Below, piece after piece: positions 1 through 5,286 of a stretch of 5,286 nt of DNA. Made by a program: the position numbers and the translations under genes. The stretch covers positions 1 through 5,286 of the forward strand of contig JABDJQ010000440.1 of NCBI GenBank assembly GCA_013002425.1. The letters are read 5' to 3'. Within the stretch, counting starts at the first letter, position 1. Every line of letters begins with the position of its first letter. Origin of the DNA: Gemmatimonadota bacterium (GTDB taxonomy: Bacteria; Orphanbacterota; Orphanbacteria; Orphanbacterales; Orphanbacteraceae). The notes beneath the pieces were generated by a model. That model saw nothing but the letters and a program-made list of their open reading frames with translations, was not told the origin of the DNA and made no database searches.

Positions 1-896
1 CCGATCTGGTTGCCGGGGTTGTCGATGCAGTAGGCGCGCTGCGCGAGTGTGGCGCGCCGCGAATTCTCGAAGTAGGTGATGCCCTTGTTCTGCATATACG
101 TGTCGTGAATGTTCCGGAAGTCGATCCAGCAGTGCGAGTACTGGTGCCCGAACAGGGGAGGGAACTCGACGTACTGGTAGCCGTAGTGACTGCCCCAGAA
201 GTAATTGTTCGTCCACGTGTTCCACGCGACTCCGGGCACGGGATGCGTGGGCGAGCCGAACGCGATGATGTACATGATCATCGCTTCGTTGTAGCCGACC
301 CATTCGCCGAATCCGTTGAAACCCGTCTCAGGCGTCCAGCCCATCTTGATGCCGCCGCCCGTCCATGTGAAGTCCCACTCGGCGCGCTGCGTGATGGAGT
401 CGGCGATGGCGCGGATCTCGATATCGAGCGAGTCGTTCGTGTCGAAGTACTCCCGCGCATGCAGGATGCCCGCGAACAGAAGCCCCGTGTCGATCGTGGA
501 GAGTTCCGAGCTCCAGGCGCGGAGTCCGGTGTTCATGTCGAGGAAGTGATAGAAGAGTCCGCGGTAGCCGCAGGCGCTGTCCGCACTCGCGTTCTGCGGA
601 CACGTCCAGAAAGTCTGCAGTGTCGTGAGAACGCGGTCGACTCCCTGTGACCTGGTGATCCAGCCGTGGTCGATCGCGACGCAGATGGCCGACAGGCCGA
701 AACCGACCGACGCGATGCTCGCGGGAGATCCGCCGGTGTCGCGGTCCTTGACGAGACCGTTCGAAGGGTTCGCTTCGTTCCAGAAATACGCGAAGGACGT
801 TCGCTGGATCGAGTCGAGTAATGCTTCTTCCGAGATCGCAGACGCATGCGGGACAAGAAGCAGAAGAAGAAGGCCGGCTGTCAGTAGTTTGTGCAT
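1..896 (-). CDS. Exported glucoamylase-family glycoside hydrolase (PF10091-like), N-terminal part
   Basis: The frame is open from the ATG at 896 to the window edge, giving 298 complete codons. The C-terminal part, perhaps a third judging from family length, lies outside. Residues 1-20 are a signal peptide (MHKLL, poly-Leu core, cleavage after ASA). The chain then follows the PF10091 'putative glucoamylase' family: FAYFWNEANPSNGLVKDR at 35-52, VGFGLSAICVAIDHGWI at 64-80, GLFYHFLDMNTGLR at 113-126, SSELSTIDTGLLFAGIL at 129-145, GYNEAMIMYIIAFGSPTHPV at 201-220, FPPLFGHQYSHCWIDFR at 245-261, and YFENSRRATLAQRAYC at 275-290. The fold is an alpha/alpha toroid. Acidic residues such as E131, D136 and E204 lie in the conserved blocks and are candidates for the active site. 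C99 and C109 flank a short loop and may form a disulfide. Relatives with PF10091 include GH144 endo-beta-1,2-glucanases, so the 'glucoamylase' name may mislead about substrate. No sorting domain is visible, but the end is missing. Confidence 0.92.
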   Translation of the reverse strand, partial: MHKLLTAGLLLLLLVPHASAISEEALLDSIQRTSFAYFWNEANPSNGLVKDRDTGGSPASIASVGFGLSAICVAIDHGWITRSQGVDRVLTTLQTFWTCPQNASADSACGYRGLFYHFLDMNTGLRAWSSELSTIDTGLLFAGILHAREYFDTNDSLDIEIRAIADSITQRAEWDFTWTGGGIKMGWTPETGFNGFGEWVGYNEAMIMYIIAFGSPTHPVPGVAWNTWTNNYFWGSHYGYQYVEFPPLFGHQYSHCWIDFRNIHDTYMQNKGITYFENSRRATLAQRAYCIDNPGNQI

Positions 897-901
897 TTCG
901 T

Positions 902-906
902 TCCTT
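902..906 (-). promoter_or_regulatory. Ribosome binding site of the glycoside hydrolase gene
   Basis: The 14-base gap after the PorV-like stop (913-911) reads GGTAAAGGAACGAA on the minus strand. AAGGA at 906-902 sits 5 bases before the ATG at 896, a normal SD placement. The gap is too short for a promoter, so the gene is read from upstream. Confidence 0.7.
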
Positions 907-910
907 TACC

Positions 911-1936
911 TCAAAATCCCAGTGCAAATGTAAAACGATGTGTGGCGTCGAGACGGCCATGGTCCGCCCAGACGTAATCGAAATCGAATACGGAAAGGTC
1001 GATCCGCCCGCCGATTCCGACGCCGAGCGTAAGACCCACTTCCGAGTCTTCCAGAAAGAGGTCCTGATACCCGGCACGAAGCGCGAGCGTATTGTTCCAG
1101 GTCCATTCCGTCCCGAAGCTCACGCTCTCCTTGTTGTCGTTCGGATGAAACGCGTCCACGGAAACGAGAAGCATGCTGTTCGGGCTCAGTTCGCGCGGCA
1201 TCGTGACGCCCACGCGGAACAGAATGGGCACGGCGAAGTCGTCCGCGAACTGTTCGGCGGGAAGTGCGCTGTTGTCTCCGAAGACATCGGGGTCGGCATC
1301 GTACTGGATGCGCAGGTCGCGTCCCCCGAATCCGGCGCGCGTGCCGAAATGCGAAATGCTGGAGCCGAGCCTGAGCCCGCCGGGAAAACGATAGGCCGTT
1401 CCCGCGCCGATCGTCCACGTGCGAAGCGACGTGTGCCAGACCGTCTCCTCGACGTAGTTCGCCTGGATGCCGGCGCCGAACCGGGGCGTGAACTGACGGC
1501 CGTATCCGACGCCGAGCGCCAGATTCTCGACCGTGAACCGCTCGCCCGTGCCGAGGGGCTGGCCGACGGTGCGAACATCGATGTCGCCCGAATGCAGCGA
1601 AGTCACCGAGAGGAAGAAGTTGCCGACGGACTCGATCGGAACTCCGAGAGCGACGTAGTCGTAGTTGATGCCCGCAAGCCATTCGCTGTGCGTGACCTGT
1701 AATTCGTACCGCGTCAACTGACCGGCCGCGGCCGGGTTGTAGTAGATCGACTGGATCCCGTCGTAAAGCGCGACACCGGCGTTCCCCATCGCGCTGATCC
1801 GGGCGCTCGGCTCGATCAGGAGGAACTGCCCGATCGTCGTCCCCGTCTTGCTCTGCGCGCGGACAGCCGCGGGGCATAGCAGTGCGACCGCCGTGACCGC
1901 GAAGAGCGTATTTCGAATGTGACGCCTGGCTCTCAT
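911..1936 (-). CDS. PorV/PorQ-family outer-membrane beta-barrel protein
   Basis: This 341-residue protein is of the size expected for the PorV/PorQ (UPF0164-like) family. Members are FadL-like outer-membrane barrels, and PorV of the type IX system binds the C-terminal domain of cargo and carries it to the attachment complex. Residues 1-27 are a signal peptide (MRARRHIRN, then LFAVTAVALL, cleavage near VRA-Q). The family's N-terminal signature follows: GQFLLIEPSARISAMGNAG at 36-54, then an aromatic-NPAA element (IYYNPAAAGQL) at 64-73. In relatives this appears as ARAxAMGGA...YxNPAG. The rest is alternating beta strands with Gly and aromatic residues, ending in HRFTFALGF, a typical barrel-assembly C-terminus with terminal Phe. 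The reading frame is open up to 2044, but the ATG at 1936 is chosen because the signal peptide starts there and the extension would lie inside the upstream gene. A role as shuttle or anchor for the adjacent secreted protein is inferred from gene order. It could also be a transport barrel. Confidence 0.92.
   Translation of the reverse strand: MRARRHIRNTLFAVTAVALLCPAAVRAQSKTGTTIGQFLLIEPSARISAMGNAGVALYDGIQSIYYNPAAAGQLTRYELQVTHSEWLAGINYDYVALGVPIESVGNFFLSVTSLHSGDIDVRTVGQPLGTGERFTVENLALGVGYGRQFTPRFGAGIQANYVEETVWHTSLRTWTIGAGTAYRFPGGLRLGSSISHFGTRAGFGGRDLRIQYDADPDVFGDNSALPAEQFADDFAVPILFRVGVTMPRELSPNSMLLVSVDAFHPNDNKESVSFGTEWTWNNTLALRAGYQDLFLEDSEVGLTLGVGIGGRIDLSVFDFDYVWADHGRLDATHRFTFALGF
1933..1936 (-). 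promoter_or_regulatory. ATGA stop-start overlap (translational coupling)
   Basis: The minus strand reads ATAAAATGAGAGCC. The ATG of the PorV-like gene (1936-1934) shares bases with the TGA of the large secreted protein gene (1935-1933). The nearest purine-rich SD-like sequence, AGGA at 1957-1954, is 17 bases from the ATG. That is too far for normal initiation, so re-initiation by ribosomes finishing the upstream gene is the likely mechanism. Confidence 0.8.
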
Positions 1937-4900
1937 TTTATGATCGCAAACTTTCCTGTCGCGGTGCCCGCGTCTCCGCCGTCCACGTGATAAATGTAGA
2001 GGCCGGGAGCGACGTCGAGGTTGTCCCGCGTTCGCAGGTTCCACGCAACGAACGCGTCGTCCGATCCGTTCTGTGTGAGCGTCTGCACGAGGTCGCCGAG
2101 GACCGTATAGATCCGCACGGTCGCGTTCCTGGCAATGCCGCGGAACTCGATGCGACGTTCTCCGCGCCCGGAAATCGCGAAGCGCTCCGGTTCGAAACTG
2201 GCCGATCCCACGTAGGGGTTCGGAACCACGTACGGTTTCATTTCGGTTCTGTTCGCCACGGACTCGTCGATGAACTCGCCCGATGTCCGGAAACTCAGAA
2301 GATCGTCGGGGCCGAAGGGACGCTCGAGTCGCAGCCGGAAGACGTCCCCGCCCGCGGGCGGGATCAGCGAATCATCTTCGGCGTCGCGGGCCGCGATCTT
2401 GATGCGCCACGTGCCGATCGGGAGCGTCGGCCTGTCGGGGCCGTACGTAATGATATCGATGAACTCGTTCGGCGCGCTGAGCGTGCCGTCGCCGTCCGTG
2501 TCGAAGAACTTCGTGTCGAGCTGGAAATCCCGATCCGGCGCGTGCGCGAACGCCTCGTACTTGACGGGCAGAGCGGGTGTCGGATTGACGAACAGCGACG
2601 TGTCGACGATCTCGTCGTAGAACATGATCGTGATGTCGTCGGGGAAGCCGGGCCGGACGCGGTTGATCGGGAGCGACAGAAACCCGCCGGTCTGGTACGT
2701 GACGGTGAGGGACGCGTTCGTCGGACTGCCGGCATCGAATCCGGTGGCGAGCGTGTCGATCAGAACCGTTTCCGGCGTATCGATGATCGGAAGGATTCCG
2801 AGTCCCACCGGTCCGCTCCCCTCGCCCGCGAGATCCGTTCCGCGTGTCAATACTTCCTTGCCTGAAGTTTCATCCGTAAGGTAATAGGACGTGGCGCGGA
2901 TGCTGTCGGCCGATCCATTGAAACGGATCTTGAACTCGTGGTCGTCGGGGACCGCCTCGGAGTTCACGATTTCGATCTGAACGCTTCCGTCGCCCCGGCC
3001 CTCTTCGTGCACCACGTCGTTCGACTCCGCCCGCGTGAACCCGGAGACTTTTCGATTGGGACGGACCTCGACGACGTTCTGGGCGAGGATCGTGCCGCCC
3101 CGCGCGGTTCTCGTGACCGAGATCGCGTTTTCCGACGGATAGAAGTTGATCGTGTCGGCGTCCGCGTTCGCGAACCCGAGGGAGTCCGAGCCGAAGTCGT
3201 AGGAAGTCACCGCGTAGTAGTAGAGCTGTCCGTTCGTGACCGTCGTGTCCGTCCAGACATGCGTAATGCCCGTGTCTTCTCCGAGCCAGTACGCCGTCCC
3301 TTCGACGGTCTGATCCGAGAACCCCGTCCGGCCGTCGATCAGGTCGAACTGGGCGATCGGCCGGCCGTTCCCGATCGGCGCCGTACCGGTCGCATTCGTG
3401 ATGACCCTCGGGTCCAGGAAGCTCGGATCGGTCGATCGATAGATCCGGTAGCCTTCGAAATCGTTCTCGAACGTGACAGGATCGAAACCGTGTTCGGCCT
3501 TGTCGTCCCACGTGAGCGTCACGAAACCGTCGCCCGCTTCCGCGCTGAGCGTCGGGAGGGGAGGCGGCACCGCGAACTGGTAATTCGAATCGTAGATCAG
3601 GCGCACCGTTCTGACGTTCTCCCTGAGTTCGGTCAGGTTCGACCCGTACGCGAGCGCCAGGCTGAACCGCTCGGTCTGGCCCGCTTTCAACACGAACGGC
3701 CCCGAGGCGAACAGAAAACCGATGTTGTAATTGCTGGCCACCGCGGAATCGAAACGGGCCGACTCGGTCGGCGCCGTGAACTGCTTGTAGAGTCTCTCGG
3801 GCCACTTCTGATCGTTCGTGAAGAAGAGAACGCCGTCGACTTCCGGGTTCGGGTTCCCCTGGCCGACGCGGATCCGGTTCATCTTGAATCCGGTGAGACC
3901 GATCATGTCGGACTCGTGGATGTCCGTCCTGTCGAAGTAGGGCTCCCCGAGGGTCGGCATGCCGTCGAGCTCGCCCGGGTCGCCGGTTTCCGCGACACCG
4001 TCCTGGCCGACATCGTGAAAGTTCAAGTCCCAGTCGAGGTCTTCGTCGCCCGTCCACCAGACGCCGGCCTTGTATGCGGGGCGCTTCTCGATCACGCCGA
4101 ACGCCTGCTCGAACGCGGCGAGATCGTACGTCGCCGCGGCGTGCGCGCGAATGTTCTCCTGTCCGACGATCTTCTGGCCGGGCCCGCCGTCGCGCACTTC
4201 GTTCAGCATTCCGTCGTCGTCATTGTCGAGCGCGTCGAACGGGGCGCCCGGAGTTTCGAGGTACGCGTAGCCCAGGTACCCCGTGGTGCCGCACTGTCCC
4301 GAAAGGTCGACTCCATGCCCTCCCTTGTCCCACGTGTAGACGAGGTTCAGGTCGGACGCCTTGTCGAAGAACGCGTTGTCGTCGTCGGACTCGAAGATGC
4401 CGTCGCACGAAAGCCCGGATCCGCCGACACCGGAGTCCATGTAGAGACCGAAGATGATGTTGTCGTCGTAGTCGGTCGTGGACTCGTTCGTGATGTCGTA
4501 GTGCCAGAAGATCACGTTGCTCGCCTGCGGGTTGGCCCACTGGAATCCGCGCACTTCGATGCGGAGACCGAGGCCCCGCCGCGTGCTGTCCCGGCTGTCG
4601 GGGTAGTAGTCCCACGCGTCGTAGAAATCGTCGTCCATGACACTGAAGCTCTCGAGGTCAGCCGCGGGGCGTTTACCGAAGTAGCCGTTCCACGACGCGG
4701 GCCAGCCGGGATCGAACGCGTCGTCGAGCTTGTCGGGCCAGAACCCGGGCCAGGTCCGGGGATCGTTGCTGATCGCGGGAGAGAGCGCGCGGTTCACGGT
4801 GGGGTCCGCCTGGAAGAATCCCGGGCGCGGTTCGAAGCGCATCACGCGGTCGAACAGGGGGCTGAGCCCCTGGCGTTCGCGAAAACCGGTTTCCATGATG

Positions 4901-5229
4901 TACGACTCGAGGCCGTTGTTCTGTTTGATCTTCGCGAGAACGAACGGCGTGATGCCGTCCCCGTAGTTCATGCCGCTCCCCTTCGGGACTTCGACCGAAT
5001 GAAAGACGGACAGATCGACGTTCGCCGGATCGCGCGGAAAATCGCCCACCATGCCGTAGTTCCAGAAGCTGGTTCGAATGTTGGCGCCGTCGAGCGTACC
5101 CGCGCGCTCGGCGTCGATCCGGCCGCGTTCCGCCTGCGGAACGACCGGGACGAGCTGAGCCCGGGAGCCCGTGGGGAGCGCCAGGATCAGGAGCGCCGCG
5201 GCGACGGTGATGGCGCAGGTGCTTCTCAT
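1933..5229 (-). CDS. Large secreted multidomain protein with fibronectin type III-like domain and C-terminal T9SS/FlgD-Ig-type sorting domain
   Basis: The protein has 1098 residues from the ATG. A TTG two codons upstream is an alternative start. Residues 1-24 form a Sec signal peptide (MRST, then a hydrophobic AAALLILAL core, cleavage after SRA). Residues 25-550 match no family I recognise. They are acidic and aromatic-rich, with DxDxDG-like calcium-type loops at 335-344 and an Asp-rich stretch at 395-411. The only two cysteines of the mature chain are at 275 and 313, a likely disulfide. Residues 555-700 look like a fibronectin type III fold (PPPLP, VTLTWDD, FEGYRIYRS, LYYYAVTSYDFG). Residues 700-990 are probably beta-rich, with an EF-hand-like loop at 910-922 (DTDGDGTLSAPNE). 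Residues 995-1098 form a FlgD-Ig/T9SS type A-like end: PNPY at 1003, VRIYTVLGDLVQTL at 1040, W1063, GLYIYHV at 1076, and final GKFAIIK. Its stop overlaps the start of the PorV-like gene. Export and surface display are inferred from the signal peptide and C-terminal domain. Substrate and function are unknown; glycan binding is a guess from the neighbours. Confidence 0.92.
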   Translation of the reverse strand: MRSTCAITVAAALLILALPTGSRAQLVPVVPQAERGRIDAERAGTLDGANIRTSFWNYGMVGDFPRDPANVDLSVFHSVEVPKGSGMNYGDGITPFVLAKIKQNNGLESYIMETGFRERQGLSPLFDRVMRFEPRPGFFQADPTVNRALSPAISNDPRTWPGFWPDKLDDAFDPGWPASWNGYFGKRPAADLESFSVMDDDFYDAWDYYPDSRDSTRRGLGLRIEVRGFQWANPQASNVIFWHYDITNESTTDYDDNIIFGLYMDSGVGGSGLSCDGIFESDDDNAFFDKASDLNLVYTWDKGGHGVDLSGQCGTTGYLGYAYLETPGAPFDALDNDDDGMLNEVRDGGPGQKIVGQENIRAHAAATYDLAAFEQAFGVIEKRPAYKAGVWWTGDEDLDWDLNFHDVGQDGVAETGDPGELDGMPTLGEPYFDRTDIHESDMIGLTGFKMNRIRVGQGNPNPEVDGVLFFTNDQKWPERLYKQFTAPTESARFDSAVASNYNIGFLFASGPFVLKAGQTERFSLALAYGSNLTELRENVRTVRLIYDSNYQFAVPPPLPTLSAEAGDGFVTLTWDDKAEHGFDPVTFENDFEGYRIYRSTDPSFLDPRVITNATGTAPIGNGRPIAQFDLIDGRTGFSDQTVEGTAYWLGEDTGITHVWTDTTVTNGQLYYYAVTSYDFGSDSLGFANADADTINFYPSENAISVTRTARGGTILAQNVVEVRPNRKVSGFTRAESNDVVHEEGRGDGSVQIEIVNSEAVPDDHEFKIRFNGSADSIRATSYYLTDETSGKEVLTRGTDLAGEGSGPVGLGILPIIDTPETVLIDTLATGFDAGSPTNASLTVTYQTGGFLSLPINRVRPGFPDDITIMFYDEIVDTSLFVNPTPALPVKYEAFAHAPDRDFQLDTKFFDTDGDGTLSAPNEFIDIITYGPDRPTLPIGTWRIKIAARDAEDDSLIPPAGGDVFRLRLERPFGPDDLLSFRTSGEFIDESVANRTEMKPYVVPNPYVGSASFEPERFAISGRGERRIEFRGIARNATVRIYTVLGDLVQTLTQNGSDDAFVAWNLRTRDNLDVAPGLYIYHVDGGDAGTATGKFAIIK

Positions 5230-5231
5230 GC

Positions 5232-5286
5232 TCAATTCCCCGCTCCTATCTTGAGGCCGAGTTCGATGCGCCGCGCATCCTGAAAG
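5232..5286 (-). CDS. C-terminal tail of upstream gene, possibly a TonB-dependent receptor / outer-membrane barrel (partial)
   Basis: The minus strand is open from the window edge to a TGA at 5234-5232. It reads FQDARRIELGLKIGAGN followed by stop, so 17 codons are visible and the 5' part lies outside the window. The pattern of a short turn, paired arginines and then alternating hydrophobic residues (RRIELGLKI) is what the last beta strand of TonB-dependent receptors and similar barrels often looks like. Against this, the chain ends in Asn rather than the usual terminal Phe or Trp. The stop lies two bases before the ATG of the next gene, and the SD-like bases for that gene lie inside this reading frame, as expected in an operon. 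The reading frame is well supported by this context. The receptor identity is inference from a very short segment and could be wrong. Confidence 0.5.
   Translation of the reverse strand, partial: FQDARRIELGLKIGAGN
5237..5247 (-). promoter_or_regulatory. Ribosome binding site(s) of the large secreted protein gene
   Basis: On the minus strand this reads AGGAGCGGGGA. AGGAG (5247-5243) lies 7 bases before a TTG at 5235, and GGGGA (5241-5237) lies 7 bases before the ATG at 5229. Both starts are in the same frame and differ by two residues. The ATG is preferred because of its codon and because the signal peptide MRSTC... begins there. The TTG alternative would overlap the upstream stop as TTGA. 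Confidence 0.6.

Noticed and set aside
105..650. A 181-codon plus-strand open frame opposite the glycoside hydrolase
   Set aside because: It is codon-aligned antisense of a clearly conserved PF10091 protein.
328..1077. A 249-codon minus-strand frame spanning the junction of the PorV-like gene and the hydrolase gene
   Set aside because: It is out of frame with both genes that have recognisable motifs and gives an Arg/His-rich shadow product.
821..1702. A 293-codon plus-strand open frame opposite the PorV-like gene
   Set aside because: It is also codon-aligned antisense. The minus strand carries a full signal peptide, family motifs and a terminal Phe, while this frame carries nothing recognisable.
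1863..1936. Lipoprotein signal in the PorV-like protein (Cys21 in the signal peptide)
   Set aside because: The residues before the Cys are ALL, which does not fit a lipobox needing Gly, Ala or Ser at -1. A standard cleavage site follows at VRA-Q.
1937..2044. N-terminal extension of the PorV-like protein to an upstream start at 2044
   Set aside because: The added 36 residues are Arg-rich, lie wholly inside the upstream gene and would bury the signal peptide. The ATG at 1936 begins a normal signal sequence.
1987..2865. A 292-codon plus-strand open frame opposite the C-terminal part of the large protein
   Set aside because: It is an antisense shadow of the same codon-aligned kind, with a low-complexity Arg/Val/Asp-rich product.
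4198..4395. Runs of gtcgtc as a microsatellite repeat
   Set aside because: They are short Asp codon runs (GAC) in acidic loops of the large protein, not a tandem repeat array.
2938..5283. A 781-codon plus-strand open frame opposite the large secreted protein
   Set aside because: It is codon-aligned with the minus-strand gene, so each of its codons is the exact reverse complement of a sense codon. Stops would arise only from sense TTA, CTA or TCA, which are rare in GC-rich genes. The product is Arg/Val-rich with no signal or domain.
1..5286. RNA genes, CRISPR, insertion sequences, terminators or promoters
   Set aside because: Reading both strands showed no tRNA-like or rRNA-like sequence, no direct-repeat array, no transposase, and gaps of at most 14 bases with no hairpin plus T-run.

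Overview
The window is a compact stretch of protein-coding DNA from a GC-rich (about 60% by eye) Gram-negative bacterium. All genes lie on the minus strand and are transcribed from high to low coordinates. Three of the four encoded proteins have or suggest an outer-membrane or exported fate. These are a protein with a C-terminal FlgD-Ig/type IX secretion (T9SS)-type domain, a PorV/PorQ-family barrel, and a putative TonB-receptor tail. High GC combined with PorV-like and T9SS-like proteins points away from typical low-GC Bacteroidetes. It fits FCB-related or candidate phyla such as Eisenbacteria, Krumholzibacteriota, Latescibacterota or Gemmatimonadota. This taxonomic guess is inference only.

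Layout in the direction of transcription: (1) 5286-5232 holds the last 17 codons of an upstream gene, with a tail that resembles the final strand of an outer-membrane barrel. (2) 5229-1933 encodes a 1098-residue secreted multidomain protein with a signal peptide, a large unrecognised N-terminal half rich in acidic loops, a fibronectin type III-like domain and a C-terminal sorting-type domain. (3) 1936-911 encodes a 341-residue PorV/PorQ-like outer-membrane barrel whose ATG overlaps the previous stop as ATGA. (4) 896 to beyond base 1 encodes the N-terminal 298 residues of an exported PF10091 'glucoamylase-family' glycoside hydrolase. This last gene has no stop in the window and lies in the frame opposite to long meaningless plus-strand reading frames.

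Gaps between genes are 2, -4 and 14 bases, so there is no room for internal promoters or terminators and the set is almost certainly one operon. No stretch longer than about 15 bases is non-coding. There are no RNA genes, mobile elements, CRISPR arrays or obvious repeats.

The working model (inference) is a glycan-use locus. The enzyme would cut a polysaccharide, possibly a beta-glucan, and the upstream receptor would import products. The large secreted protein would be displayed at the cell surface with help from the PorV-like barrel. It sits where a SusD-type binding protein would sit in a Bacteroidetes polysaccharide locus, but it does not look like SusD. That substitution is the most interesting point of the window.
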